Positions 26,884-36,152 of a stretch of 51,516 nucleotides of DNA are shown here, piece after piece; position 1 is the first letter of the stretch, and each line of letters starts with the position of its first letter. The notes beneath the pieces are model-generated. The model worked only from the letters and a program-made list of their open reading frames with translations, was not told the DNA's origin and made no database searches. Made by a program: the position numbers and the translations under genes. The DNA is from MnTg04 sp964568075 (lineage in GTDB: Bacteria; Pseudomonadota; Gammaproteobacteria; Steroidobacterales; MnTg04): NCBI GenBank assembly GCA_964568075.1, contig CAZMOM010000023.1, positions 1 through 51,516 of the forward strand. Direction: 5' to 3'.

Positions 26884-27900
26884 TCATGCGACGCCGCGGG
26901 ATGACATTTGATCGCCGGCCGGGCGCAGGCTGATATCGCCGGCAACTATTTTTTGAATTTTTCCACCCGACTCGAACAACAGACGCCCATCGTCGGCAAT
27001 TCCGCAACAGCGGCCGTGTATTCGCTCTGCATCCGATATCAAAATGGCCTCCCGCCCGTTGCACGTATCTGCTTTTCTTAGCTCAGACAAAAACGGCGCG
27101 AGTCCGCGAATCATGAATTCGTCTGCCGCTGCCACCCAATGCGAAATAATTTGGCCGGCCAGCTCGCTTCTGGCCGGCAGGTCAGCGCCGCACAGCCGCG
27201 CAAGGTCCGTATAATTGAGCTCGTCGTTACCGTCCGCCAGCGTCGCCAGCGGCAAACGTATGTTCAGCCCCAACCCCGCGACCAGGTGAAAACCCCCTTC
27301 GGTCCTGCTCCGTAACTCAACCAGTATGCCGCCAAGTTTGCCATCGGCGACCAGGTCATTTGGCCATTTGAGCCCGATATCCGTGATCTCAAATTTTGCC
27401 AGTGCGCGCTTTGTGGCGACACCCAGCGCCAAAGGCAGGGCGGCGAGATGCGGTGGTTTTTTGCCGATCGTCATCCCCAGGGAAAGACAAAGGCCTGATG
27501 CAGGTGGCGACAGCCATTGACGCCCCCTTCGGCCGCGTCCCGCGTTTTGATACTCGGCCAGCATGATTTGCAGTTCCGCCGGTGGCGGCGCCCCCAGTCC
27601 AAACAATTCCTCGTTGGTGGAGCCGACTTCATCGGCGACCCGGCAACTGGCGATTCTCGCGCGCAGGCTTGCCGGCCATTCGGCCTCGATCCGGCCACCA
27701 TCAAGCAAGTCGATGGCCTGGTCCAGTCGCCAGCCCGTGTCTTTTTCCGAATGAATCTCCACGCCGATGCGCCGCAGTGCTGCGATCTGCCGATCGACTT
27801 GCTCCGGTGAAACTGAAAGCCTCGCCGCCAAATCGCTCGTATGGTAATCGCCCCCGTCAGAAATGATTCCCAACAAGGGGCCCCATGGCGCCCGCACCAT
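26884..27900 (-). CDS. birA: Biotin-protein ligase / biotin operon repressor
   Basis: A 338-residue class II biotin ligase. Residues 1-60 form a winged helix (YHTSDLAARLSVSPEQVDRQI), so it can also repress transcription. The catalytic core holds GRGRRGRQWLSPP (biotinyl-AMP loop), LKWPNDLVADGKLGGILVE with the conserved Lys, and a C-terminal SH3-like domain with GRCCGIADDGRLLFESGG. It activates biotin with ATP and transfers it to acetyl-CoA carboxylase. Its ATG shares one base with the plsY stop. No bio operon is in the window, so any operator sites lie elsewhere. Confidence 0.95.
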   Translation of the reverse strand: MVRAPWGPLLGIISDGGDYHTSDLAARLSVSPEQVDRQIAALRRIGVEIHSEKDTGWRLDQAIDLLDGGRIEAEWPASLRARIASCRVADEVGSTNEELFGLGAPPPAELQIMLAEYQNAGRGRRGRQWLSPPASGLCLSLGMTIGKKPPHLAALPLALGVATKRALAKFEITDIGLKWPNDLVADGKLGGILVELRSRTEGGFHLVAGLGLNIRLPLATLADGNDELNYTDLARLCGADLPARSELAGQIISHWVAAADEFMIRGLAPFLSELRKADTCNGREAILISDAERIHGRCCGIADDGRLLFESGGKIQKIVAGDISLRPAGDQMSSRGVA

Positions 27901-28547
27901 CAGGAACGTCGCTGGAATATCATCAACCGATCGAGCCTTGCTTCACTACCGTCTTTCAGTCTCTGAATATTTTCCCGGTGGGTATAGATAAGAAACAGTG
28001 CCATGGCGACAGCCAGGCTTAGCACCGGCCGGTTGACCGACTGGCCGGAAACGAAAAGATAGGCTGGCGCCGCCAGACCAGCGGACATCGTCGCAAGACC
28101 GACATAACCGCTGAACCCGACCACGACAAACCAGACCGCAAGGACAGGCACAAGAATGACAGGTTGAATAAATGCGAGCGCGCCGACCAGTGTCCCGGCG
28201 CCTTTCCCGCCTCTGAATCCGTGCCAACACGGGTAACAATGGCCGAGCACCGCCGCCGCAGAACAGCCGATGACCAGCCACTGCCGGTCGACGGCGGGAT
28301 CTTCGGCAATCCCAAAAATACCCATGACCGGGATCAGCCAGGCCGACAAATATCCTTTCCCCACGTCGATGATTACGACGCCCACGGTGAATAGTGCGCC
28401 CTGCGTGCGCAACGCGTTGGTTGCCCCCGCATTGCCGCTGCCCATTTCGCGGATATCCACACCGCCTTTGAGCCTCCCCATCAACAGGCTGCCGCTGACA
28501 GACCCCAGCAAATAGGCCAGCAGTAATTTTGTCCCAAGTTCCAGCAT
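27900..28547 (-). CDS. plsY: Glycerol-3-phosphate acyltransferase PlsY
   Basis: A 215-residue polytopic inner-membrane enzyme that transfers the acyl group of acyl-phosphate to glycerol-3-phosphate, giving lysophosphatidate. The three family motifs are visible: GSGNAGATNALR, GHCYPCWHGFRGGKGAGT, and the C-terminal YTHRENIQRLKDGSEARL. It has about five membrane segments. It heads the plsY-birA-coaX-SPOR operon. Together with the PlsC-family gene and two lipid kinases elsewhere in the window, it makes the region rich in phospholipid genes. Confidence 0.95.
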   Translation of the reverse strand: MLELGTKLLLAYLLGSVSGSLLMGRLKGGVDIREMGSGNAGATNALRTQGALFTVGVVIIDVGKGYLSAWLIPVMGIFGIAEDPAVDRQWLVIGCSAAAVLGHCYPCWHGFRGGKGAGTLVGALAFIQPVILVPVLAVWFVVVGFSGYVGLATMSAGLAAPAYLFVSGQSVNRPVLSLAVAMALFLIYTHRENIQRLKDGSEARLDRLMIFQRRS

Positions 28548-28650
28548 TGATTTGAATCCGTTTCCCAGCGCTAATTGTAGAGTGCAAATCGCATCCTGAC
28601 TATCAGGTTAGAATATCCGACACCTGGAAGCCCCAAAACATGGAAACATC

Positions 28651-29562
28651 ATGGAATCTGCGCTATTCGTCAATCTGCATGCCAGCCGTGGCCGGGCTGC
28701 ACCACTCTGCAGCAAAATCAGCCATCGACTCCAGCAAGGTGGATTGCGGCTGAGCGTGAGCGAGACCCGGTCACCAGCCGGCCTGATAGACCAGGTTCTT
28801 ATCGCCTGCCAGGACGGCGCCAGGACCATTCTCATTGCCGGCGGCGACGGCAGCGTCAACGAGGCGATTAATGGAATCATGGAAGCCGACGCCCGCCCAC
28901 GTTTCGGCGTTATCCCGATTGGCACGGGGAACGACTTTGTCAAAGCCGTCGGCATCCCCATCGACTGGCGTAAAGCCTGTGATGTGATTATCACCGGAAT
29001 GGATCAACCGGAATCTGACGCAACTATCGATGTCGGCCGTTGCAACGAAAGATTTTTTCTCAACTGCATCGGTGTTGGCTACGACGCGGAAGTGGCGCTA
29101 AAGGCCAGTCTGATGAAGTGGCCGGCCGGCCAGGCCCGTTACCCGCTCGCACTGATACGATCACTGATGCACGGGATCAAGAACCCGCTCGTAAAAATTG
29201 TCACCGAAGAAGCCAACCTGGAATTGCCCATTACTCTTGTATCGGTAATGAACGGCCGGATCGCCGGGGGTATGTTTCCGCTGGCGCCGACGGCGAAAAT
29301 CGATGATGGATATCTGGATATCATCGTCGCCATCGGTATGAACCGTCGGCAGGTGCTGCGCCTGTTGCCCAGGCTGATGGCGGGGACGCATCTTTCGTTG
29401 CCGGGAGTTTCCCTGTTGCGGTCGAGAGTTCTAACGCTGGAGTCGGACGAGCCTTTGCATGTTCAGGCCGATGGCGAAATTTTGACGGCAAACGCTCATA
29501 AATTGAATTTCGAACTGCTGCCGGGGCGACTGTCTGTAATAGGCGGCAGGCTTTCCGATTGA
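28651..29562 (+). CDS. Diacylglycerol/lipid kinase (YegS-like), second copy
   Basis: A 303-residue lipid kinase of the DAGK catalytic family. It has the ILIAGGDGSVNEAINGI motif, the IPIGTGNDFVKAVGIP segment and the C-terminal half with NGRIAGGMFPLAPTAKIDDGYLDIIVA, all closer to YegS/lipid kinases than the gene at 8335. It would phosphorylate diacylglycerol or a related lipid. It is divergent from plsY. Having two such kinases in 20 kb suggests different lipid substrates; this is inference. Confidence 0.9.
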   Translation: MESALFVNLHASRGRAAPLCSKISHRLQQGGLRLSVSETRSPAGLIDQVLIACQDGARTILIAGGDGSVNEAINGIMEADARPRFGVIPIGTGNDFVKAVGIPIDWRKACDVIITGMDQPESDATIDVGRCNERFFLNCIGVGYDAEVALKASLMKWPAGQARYPLALIRSLMHGIKNPLVKIVTEEANLELPITLVSVMNGRIAGGMFPLAPTAKIDDGYLDIIVAIGMNRRQVLRLLPRLMAGTHLSLPGVSLLRSRVLTLESDEPLHVQADGEILTANAHKLNFELLPGRLSVIGGRLSD

Positions 29563-29581
29563 GGCCAAACCGATGGCCGTT

Positions 29582-30463
29582 TCAGGTGGGCCCGGGACTT
29601 TTTCGCATCCCCAGATAAATCCCGAGCAATACCAGCACAGCTCCGCCCAGCTCGATCGGTGTAACGCCCCTGGAAAAAAACAAAACGTCCCAGACAAAAG
29701 CGAGTAATGGTTGCAACAGAAGAACCAGTCCAACGCGCGAGGCGGGGACCTGCGCGAGGGCGTGGGCGATCAGCAGCCAGCCAATCACCTGCGCTACCAG
29801 TGCGTAAGCCAGCATGATGCCCAGGTCAGCAGGCGAGAATGACAACAGGGCATCTCCGGCCGCGAACGACCCCAGCCCCAGGAACAGGGCGCTGATCAGC
29901 GAAACCAGCGCAAGATCAGCTACGGCCGATCGTTGCTGACCATCGGTACGCGTTCGGCGCAGCGAAAGAATGTATCCGGCATAAAACAAAGCGGTTAGCA
30001 ATCCCAGCCAGATACCGGCGCGGTACTCGGCGCTGAGCACCTGCCAGTCGAAACCTACGATCAGCGCCAGCCCGGTCATCGCCAACGGTATGGCGACAGC
30101 AAGTTGCCATCGCCAGCGCTCGCCAAAAAACAGGATCCCCGCCAGGGCCAGGAAAAAAACCTGGAAGTTACCCAGCATCGTCGCCAGACCCGGGCCGACA
30201 TAAATAATGCTTCGGTGCCAGGCCCACAAGTCTGCGGCGAAAAAGGCCGCGGCAAGAATGACGGCGGGCAGGCCGGCGCGAGCTTGAAACAAAGTCTTTT
30301 TCGTCGCGAGGACATACAGCAACAGGATGCCGCCGCCAAACAACACACGATAAAACGCGCTGACAGTCGGTGGAACGGTCAGCAGTTTTACGAAAACGGC
30401 TGAAAAACTGATAAAAACGGCTCCGACCAGCAGCCGCAAAGTCGCCTTGCTATCAGAATACAC
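29582..30463 (-). CDS. EamA/DMT family transporter
   Basis: A 293-residue inner-membrane protein with ten hydrophobic segments in two EamA repeats. Features include the N-terminal AVFISFSAVFVKLL, the LATMLGNFQVFFLALAGILFFGERW end of the first repeat, and the LLLQPLLAFVWDVLFFSRGVTPIELGGAVLVLLGIYLG end of the second. Drug/metabolite transporters of this type export amino acids or other small molecules. It stands alone between a convergent lipid kinase and the kelch lipoprotein gene. Confidence 0.9.
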   Translation of the reverse strand: MYSDSKATLRLLVGAVFISFSAVFVKLLTVPPTVSAFYRVLFGGGILLLYVLATKKTLFQARAGLPAVILAAAFFAADLWAWHRSIIYVGPGLATMLGNFQVFFLALAGILFFGERWRWQLAVAIPLAMTGLALIVGFDWQVLSAEYRAGIWLGLLTALFYAGYILSLRRTRTDGQQRSAVADLALVSLISALFLGLGSFAAGDALLSFSPADLGIMLAYALVAQVIGWLLIAHALAQVPASRVGLVLLLQPLLAFVWDVLFFSRGVTPIELGGAVLVLLGIYLGMRKSPGPT

Positions 30464-30496
30464 CGGGCAAAAATCCTGTATGCCTGGCGACTGTTA

Positions 30497-31588
30497 TCAC
30501 GGCAACGCAAACTCCAGCAACGCGGAGCTCAGTTCCGGACCCTCGCCTGTTTCCGGCTTCGCCCGGTCGGTCATGCCGCCGACAATAAAAAAACTGCCTG
30601 CATTGTGCAGCAAACCGCGGTGATCCATCGTTGCCCGGGGCAAGCGGCCATATACGTGCCAGCGATTTTCCTCCGGCAGCCAGGCGAATACCTGTGCAGA
30701 TGCCGAAGAAACCGAACCGTCGTAGCCCAATCCGTTGAAGTTGTACGGATTGTCGCTGCCACCGGCAAAAACGATTTCCTGCCTGGGGAGTTCACGCCCT
30801 GCCGCCGCCATCCGGTATAAAGCCGGGCCGGGGTGGTGCGCAATGGGTTGCCAGTTGATACGGCGAATATTGCCGGTATCGATCCGACCCCGGAAACACG
30901 CATCGACTGCCTCAAAACTGCGCTGACCTGTCTGGCTGATGCGAACGGCAACGCCATCACAAACAACGAGCTGATGACCTACGATCCCGCCGGCATGACC
31001 AAAAACGGCTTCACCCGGCCATGGTGTCGCCTGCACCCATGAATCGAGCCGGGTGTCGTAAACCTGCACCAGATTGACGTTGCCCAGATCATGCCAGCCG
31101 CTGATCAGATAGACATAGCGATCCAGATACACCAGGGAAACCGCATCGTCGACCGGTATGGGTATCGGCATTCTTTCCTGCCAGGCCAGTTCGGCGGTAT
31201 TCAACCGGTAAACGTTTTCGACCGAGCGCTCGCTGCCATCTTCCGCCACGGTATAGCCGCCGAATACGTAGATATCACCGGCTACGGTAGCGGCCGTGCC
31301 TGCCAGTCTGCCCTGATCGCCGGGGACATCGGGTAGCCGATGCCAACTCTGGCTTTCGGGTGGCAGGTGCCAGGCTGCACTGCTGACATTGTTCCATGCG
31401 GAGCCGCCGCCGAGGCCCATAAAACTGAACAGATGAAACCCCTGCCCGGTTCGCAGCCCTGCCACCGCGTTGTTACTCACTGGCTGGGGAAGAGCGGGCC
31501 CTTGAATAATCGGAATCGGGCGAGATATCTCGGGCGTGCAGGCAAAAAGTCCTGCACCGGCCAGAATGGCAACAAGTAACATTCGCAT
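30497..31588 (-). CDS. Kelch-repeat lipoprotein
   Basis: A 363-residue exported protein. From the ATG at 31588 the signal peptide LLVAILAGAGLFAC has a lipobox Cys at about residue 17. The mature part is a beta-propeller of kelch repeats (DIYVFGGYT, YVYLISGWHDL, EIVFAGGSDNPYNFNG, SFFIVGGMTD), each with the Gly-Gly pair. Similar periplasmic propellers include N-acetylneuraminate epimerase, but no sialate genes are near and the role is open. The ATG overlaps the stop of the M61 peptidase gene (TAATG), so it is translationally coupled to it. Confidence 0.8.
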   Translation of the reverse strand: MRMLLVAILAGAGLFACTPEISRPIPIIQGPALPQPVSNNAVAGLRTGQGFHLFSFMGLGGGSAWNNVSSAAWHLPPESQSWHRLPDVPGDQGRLAGTAATVAGDIYVFGGYTVAEDGSERSVENVYRLNTAELAWQERMPIPIPVDDAVSLVYLDRYVYLISGWHDLGNVNLVQVYDTRLDSWVQATPWPGEAVFGHAGGIVGHQLVVCDGVAVRISQTGQRSFEAVDACFRGRIDTGNIRRINWQPIAHHPGPALYRMAAAGRELPRQEIVFAGGSDNPYNFNGLGYDGSVSSASAQVFAWLPEENRWHVYGRLPRATMDHRGLLHNAGSFFIVGGMTDRAKPETGEGPELSSALLEFALP

Positions 31589-33396
31589 TATTGAGTACCC
31601 AGCCCCAGCCATGCTGCACGCGCTGCGCGGGCGGCCTCGTCCGCCGTTTTATCCAATGCGAGTTGACAGCAGTCCTCCGGACCCGTTTCCAGCACCAGCG
31701 GCAGCCCAAGCAAAATATCTTCCCGGAAAACGTTCAATTTCACTTTATCCCCTGCCTCCATGCGGCGCAGGAATTTTTCCATGCTCTTCGCGCTGAGCCG
31801 AATATCGTTCATCGCGAGCAATTCATCTCCCGCCGACACGCCTGCATTCTGCCCGGGACCATTTTCCAGAACATGGGTAACCATCAATCGACCCGCCTTT
31901 TCAGCGATCCTGATTCCCAGCCAAACCGGAATACTCCGTCCTTTCGGCGCGCCGCCGGGATCGCTGATCGAGGTAGCCGTTCTTAACGCGCAGGTGACGC
32001 CGACGCTTTCCAGGTATTGCGCCAACGGCAATTCGTCCGTTCCGCGTATGGCCTGATCGAAAAAATCGGCCAGATCCAAACCGCTGACTTCGCCCGCCAT
32101 TTCTTCGAATGAACGCTCGGGCATTCCCACCTCGTCATGACCATATCCGCGCCATACCGCTCTCATTACATCGTCGAGCGAACGTTCGCCGTCGGTCCGG
32201 GTGCGGATCAACAGATCAAGGGCGAGAGCGACCAGTGACCCTTTCGCGTAATAGCTGACAATTGCGTTGGGCGAATTTTCATTTTGTCTGTAGAACTTGC
32301 TCCACGCGTCAAAACTTGACTCGGCGAGCGACTGATGGAAACGACCCGGCCCCTGCAACACGCGCGTGATGGTCCGGGACAACAGATCCAGATAACTCTC
32401 CTGCGATATGACACCGCTGCGCACCAGTGCCAGATCGTCGTAATAAGACGTGACGCCTTCAAAGACCCAGAGCATCTCGGTATACACCTCGGCAGATAAA
32501 TCACTGCCGGCTAGAGATGCCGGGCGCAGACGCTTCACGTTCCATAAGTGGAAATACTCGTGACTGCACAATCCGAGCAGCCGGCGATAGGTTTTGCTTA
32601 CGCCAGTTTCTCCTTTGACCGGCAACTCGTCGCGCCGGCAAAATAAAGAAGCACTGTTTCTGTGCTCGAGACCGCCATAACCATCGCCCAGAACGGTTAA
32701 CAGAAACACATAGCGATCTATTGGCAGACCCGACGAAAACAGTTGAATATGCTGTTCACAAATCAGTGCGAGATCTGTAGCCAGACGGACCGAGTCGGCC
32801 TGGTATTTGCCGCTGATTATTATCGCGTGGGGGACGCCGCCCGCCGCGAACTCCACGACCTCGAAATCACCCATCTCGACCGGGTAATCGATCAACTCGG
32901 AAAAGTTATCCGCATGAAATTCACCGAAACCCCATGACTCAGCCTCGCCGCCTGGAAAACCTGTCGCCAGGCGCCAGCTCCCGGTATTCCCTTCCGGCCG
33001 CGAAATACTGACCTGCACCGGGCAATCTTCCTGGCCATGTGCCCTGAGAAAAACATTGCTGCCGTCGAAAAATCCGTGTGTCTGGTCGAGGTGTGCGCCC
33101 CGTACCGACCGGTCCTTCGCGTAAACCTGATAACGAATAAGCAAGGGGCCACCGACTGGCGCACATTGCCACGTTGATTTGTCCAGCTTCGTCGTCTGCA
33201 CGGGAGAGCCGGCGGAACTCGCTGCCAGGCTCACGATGTTGCGTGCGAAGTCCCTGATCAGATAACTGCCCGGAACCCAGGCCGGCAAAGATACGATCTG
33301 GCCGTCCGGGTCCGGCGTGGAAATTTCGAGGTCAATAACAAACAGGTGAGCCGCAGGGCACGCGGAGCCAACTCGATAAAACAGGCCTGGCTTCAT
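31588..33396 (-). CDS. M61 family peptidase with PDZ domain
   Basis: A 602-residue metallopeptidase of the glycyl-aminopeptidase family. Counted from the Met at 33396: an N-terminal beta-rich domain (LPAWVPGSYLIRDFARN), the zinc motif HEYFH (about 279-283) in CSHEYFHLWNVKRLRP, and the third ligand Glu about 313 in WVFEGVTSYYDDL. A PDZ domain (about 480-560) contains NAGVSAGDELLAMNDIRL. There is no clear signal peptide, so it may be cytosolic. The start overlaps the stop of the upstream amidinotransferase-like gene (ATGA) and the stop overlaps the kelch gene, giving a three-gene operon with no spacers. Confidence 0.88.
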   Translation of the reverse strand: MKPGLFYRVGSACPAAHLFVIDLEISTPDPDGQIVSLPAWVPGSYLIRDFARNIVSLAASSAGSPVQTTKLDKSTWQCAPVGGPLLIRYQVYAKDRSVRGAHLDQTHGFFDGSNVFLRAHGQEDCPVQVSISRPEGNTGSWRLATGFPGGEAESWGFGEFHADNFSELIDYPVEMGDFEVVEFAAGGVPHAIIISGKYQADSVRLATDLALICEQHIQLFSSGLPIDRYVFLLTVLGDGYGGLEHRNSASLFCRRDELPVKGETGVSKTYRRLLGLCSHEYFHLWNVKRLRPASLAGSDLSAEVYTEMLWVFEGVTSYYDDLALVRSGVISQESYLDLLSRTITRVLQGPGRFHQSLAESSFDAWSKFYRQNENSPNAIVSYYAKGSLVALALDLLIRTRTDGERSLDDVMRAVWRGYGHDEVGMPERSFEEMAGEVSGLDLADFFDQAIRGTDELPLAQYLESVGVTCALRTATSISDPGGAPKGRSIPVWLGIRIAEKAGRLMVTHVLENGPGQNAGVSAGDELLAMNDIRLSAKSMEKFLRRMEAGDKVKLNVFREDILLGLPLVLETGPEDCCQLALDKTADEAARAARAAWLGLGTQ

Positions 33397-34214
33397 GCAG
33401 GGGGCTCGGTCAGTTTCAGGGTCAGGCATTTCGCCGAGCCGCCCGCTTTCAGGAACTCGGAAAGCGGAGCCTCGATCACCTCAAATCCTGCGTTTCGCAA
33501 TTCCGCCCGTAACTTCTCCGATACCCGGTTCATGATGACCTGGTCACCGATATTGACCGAATTGCACGCGAACCGGCCGGCGTCCGCGCTATCGACGACG
33601 ATACGTTTTTCAGCCGCAACGCGAGCCGCAATCTTTTCCCGGGATTCTTCATCGAACGCCGGCGGATGATACATCAGCCAGCCTCCGTTTAAGGGGCAAA
33701 AACAGGTGTCGATATGATAAAAACGCGGATCGACGAGGCGTATCGAAACGACTTCCGTATCGAAAAACTTTTCAAGATGCGGGTGCGCTTCAATCTCCGT
33801 GCGAAATCCGTATCCTGCCCAAAGCCAGTTACCGCCTCTGTCGAACAACGAGTCACCCGCTCCCTCGAAACCTATTTTCTCGTCCAGCGGGTAAAGCTCG
33901 AAACCATTGTCACTGAACCAATGCTTGAAATATGGCTCTTCCGGCCGGCGTTCCATCGGTAGAAAATGACTGGCGATCGCTTTGTTTCCAAGCACGGTCC
34001 CTGCGTTTGCAGTAAAAACCATGTCGGGCACATCGGGCTTCGGTTCAATGAATTCCAGATCGGCATAACGGCCTATCGTGTCGCGGAGACTCGACCACTG
34101 CTCCTTAGCCAGTTCCAGCGACAGATTGCCTTCGTTCCCATCCATCCAGGGGTTAATCGCGTAGTCCACAGCAAAAAAATCCGGTGAACACATCAGAATT
34201 TTGTCCTTCGCCAC
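33393..34214 (-). CDS. Amidinotransferase-fold hydrolase (DDAH/arginine deiminase-related)
   Basis: A 273-residue enzyme of the guanidino-group-modifying superfamily. The catalytic residues are seen as E117 region (FEGAGDSL), H167 and D169 (RFYHIDTCFCPL), and nucleophile C263 in GGSAKCLTLKL. The substrate-loop segment NPWM is near residue 21. Family members hydrolyse arginine, methylarginines or related guanidino compounds, or transfer amidino groups. The exact substrate is unclear; the small size fits a DDAH-like or ornithine-forming member. A second, CtlX-like enzyme of the superfamily lies 1 kb away. Confidence 0.82.
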   Translation of the reverse strand: MAKDKILMCSPDFFAVDYAINPWMDGNEGNLSLELAKEQWSSLRDTIGRYADLEFIEPKPDVPDMVFTANAGTVLGNKAIASHFLPMERRPEEPYFKHWFSDNGFELYPLDEKIGFEGAGDSLFDRGGNWLWAGYGFRTEIEAHPHLEKFFDTEVVSIRLVDPRFYHIDTCFCPLNGGWLMYHPPAFDEESREKIAARVAAEKRIVVDSADAGRFACNSVNIGDQVIMNRVSEKLRAELRNAGFEVIEAPLSEFLKAGGSAKCLTLKLTEPPA

Positions 34215-34359
34215 TGCAATCGGGTCCCGGTGTAGGCTGGCGCAGATTTTAACCCATTCGGCACGACTCTGCCCCGGCCAACAGTTGTCTTCGGCTCACT
34301 GGCTTTCGATTTTGCGGCATGAAATGATGCGGTTTATTTCGTGTCCGGTGGAGGCAGAT

Positions 34360-34716
34360 ATGGCGGACAAGATCAAGGAATTTGCCGAGTACAGGCAACG
34401 CATGAATCAACGCATACTTGACGAGGACAATCGGGTCATCAAACGCATGTTCAGCGTCGATAGCCTGGCGTTCAAGGAGGGGCAGGCACTGGATCGGAAA
34501 ACCCGCGAGCTACTGGGGCTTGTCGCGTCGCTGGTTTTGCGATGCGATGATTGCGTCAGCTATCACATCGGCAGCAGCACCGAAGTTGGAGCGACTCGCG
34601 AGGAGATCATGGAAAGCATGGGAATCGGTCTGGTGGTCGGTGGCACGATCGTCATACCGCACCTGCGCCGCGCGGTCGACTTCCTGGATCAAGTGCTCGA
34701 AACAGGCGCACATTGA
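34360..34716 (+). CDS. Carboxymuconolactone decarboxylase/AhpD-like protein
   Basis: A 118-residue all-helical protein of the CMD/AhpD family. The redox motif CDDCVSYH (Cys-x-x-Cys-x-x-x-His) is present, after KTRELLGLVASLVLR. This makes a peroxidase-reductant or alkylhydroperoxidase role more likely than lactone decarboxylation. The start is set by GGAGG seven bases upstream of 34360. The frame stays open 159 bp further upstream, but that extension is Cys/Ser-rich and lacks a ribosome site. It is divergent from the amidinotransferase gene. Confidence 0.85.
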   Translation: MADKIKEFAEYRQRMNQRILDEDNRVIKRMFSVDSLAFKEGQALDRKTRELLGLVASLVLRCDDCVSYHIGSSTEVGATREEIMESMGIGLVVGGTIVIPHLRRAVDFLDQVLETGAH

Positions 34717-34734
34717 GTCACGGGGTCCGCGGCG

Positions 34735-35199
34735 TTACCAGCGATGGTGTGCCGGATGTCCCTCTCTGACCGCGATAAAGGTACCGCGACAGGTATCACA
34801 GACCTTGCCGCCAACGATCAGCTCCCCATCAACCACGACCTTGTTGCCTTCATTCTCGACGACCCAGGCACGCAGGGAAACGGGCTCTTTTGAGGGCGTT
34901 GGCCGCAACAGCTTGATCGAGTACGACGCTGTAACCGTGCAAGGAGCCCGATCGGCCCCACTTTTTTTCATCAGGTACCAGGCCGCGGCCCAGTTGCAGT
35001 GACAATCCAGCAACGAGCCGATGATTCCACCGTTCAGAACACCGGGAAACGCTTCATGATGAGACTCCGGAATCCATTCGGCGATAACTTCGTCGCCACT
35101 CGGGAAACTGCGAATACGCAAACCTTTTTTGTTGGCCGGCCCACAACCAAAGCATGCATTATGCGGTGCGTATTTTTCCTGAAGGCTCAGCTCGCTCAT
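34735..35199 (-). CDS. PaaI-like thioesterase (hotdog fold)
   Basis: A 154-residue hotdog-fold acyl-CoA thioesterase. The family feature FPGVLNGGIIGSLLDCHCNWAA holds the catalytic acid and helix. It starts with an ACFGCGPANKKGLRI motif (a Cys-x-x-Cys pair) found in a PaaI subgroup, and ends in the KVCDTCRGTFIAV strand. Its ATG overlaps the end of the CtlX-like gene (ATGA), so the two are coupled. No thioester pathway is visible beside it. Confidence 0.82.
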   Translation of the reverse strand: MSELSLQEKYAPHNACFGCGPANKKGLRIRSFPSGDEVIAEWIPESHHEAFPGVLNGGIIGSLLDCHCNWAAAWYLMKKSGADRAPCTVTASYSIKLLRPTPSKEPVSLRAWVVENEGNKVVVDGELIVGGKVCDTCRGTFIAVREGHPAHHRW

Positions 35200-36152
35200 T
35201 GCGATGGCTCCTGTTTCCGCGGTAAGTGAATTTCCGCAAGCATGCAGCGTACGCTGCCTCCCGAGCTCTTCTCTATCGTGTCGATCGGTGACGCCACGAT
35301 ATGCACGCGACCGGCTAATACGTGTCGCTGCCCGGGGGTCAGGCTTTTGAGCGCTCGGCTCGACATCGCAAGAATGCGCCCACCCGTTTTTGATTTCAGC
35401 TCAAGCATATTGCCGGCAAAACTGGCCATTTGAGAATAATCGATTACGATAATCTCGTGGCCCGAGCCGCTCAGCTTATCGAGTACGGCCTGACGCTGCG
35501 ATTCCTTGATACAGTCCGCACAAATCACTGCGTAGTCGCGACCGACACACATCATAACGTTCGTGTGGTACACGGGGGCGCCGTCTTCACCCAGGGCTGC
35601 AAACGCCACGAGTTCATAATTCAGTCGCTGGGAAAATTCCTGCAACACTTCCAGGTCGGTTCGTGGCGACAGGCAGGCATAGGCAATACGGTTTTCCCGG
35701 TCGAGGACGATACTCCCGGTACCTTCGAGAAATTTCTCGTCTGCCTCGTGAGAACTCAGATCGATCGTCTGGTCGATTCTGTAGTGATGCTCTTCGCTCA
35801 AAGTTTGAAGAATATCCATTCTTCGTTCGGATCGGCGATTGCCGGCCATCATCGGATAAAGAACGGCCGTTGCGTCCTCGTGCAAACTCAACCAGTTATT
35901 TGGAAAAATCGAGTCCGGTGTGTGCGGCTCCAGCGTATCATCGACGACGATCACTTCTACGCCCGCAGCCTCGAGAGTCGCGACCAGATTATCGAACTCG
36001 GCCAGGGCGCTGGCGTGCGTGTCCGCGTCAGCGCCGAATTGGTCCTGCTGCTGGAAAAGATTGCTGGCGGCCGTCTCTGGGTTGGACTGAAAACGCACCG
36101 GCCGGATCATCAGCACAGATGAGGTCGCTTGTGATTCACCGGTTCGAGTCAC
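35196..36152 (-). CDS. ctlX: Citrulline/arginine hydrolase CtlX-like
   Basis: A 318-residue enzyme of the arginine deiminase-related superfamily. Its start (TSSVLMIRPVRFQSNPETAASNLFQQ) matches the citrulline utilisation hydrolase CtlX type. The active-site His is in PVYHTNVMMCVGRD and the nucleophilic Cys in GGSVRCMLAEIHLP. The GTG at 36152 has AAGGAG seven bases upstream, so I reject the 65 extra residues that the open frame allows. CtlX-like enzymes convert citrulline to ornithine. The overlap with a thioesterase gene is unusual for this function. Confidence 0.83.
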   Translation of the reverse strand: MTRTGESQATSSVLMIRPVRFQSNPETAASNLFQQQDQFGADADTHASALAEFDNLVATLEAAGVEVIVVDDTLEPHTPDSIFPNNWLSLHEDATAVLYPMMAGNRRSERRMDILQTLSEEHHYRIDQTIDLSSHEADEKFLEGTGSIVLDRENRIAYACLSPRTDLEVLQEFSQRLNYELVAFAALGEDGAPVYHTNVMMCVGRDYAVICADCIKESQRQAVLDKLSGSGHEIIVIDYSQMASFAGNMLELKSKTGGRILAMSSRALKSLTPGQRHVLAGRVHIVASPIDTIEKSSGGSVRCMLAEIHLPRKQEPSQ

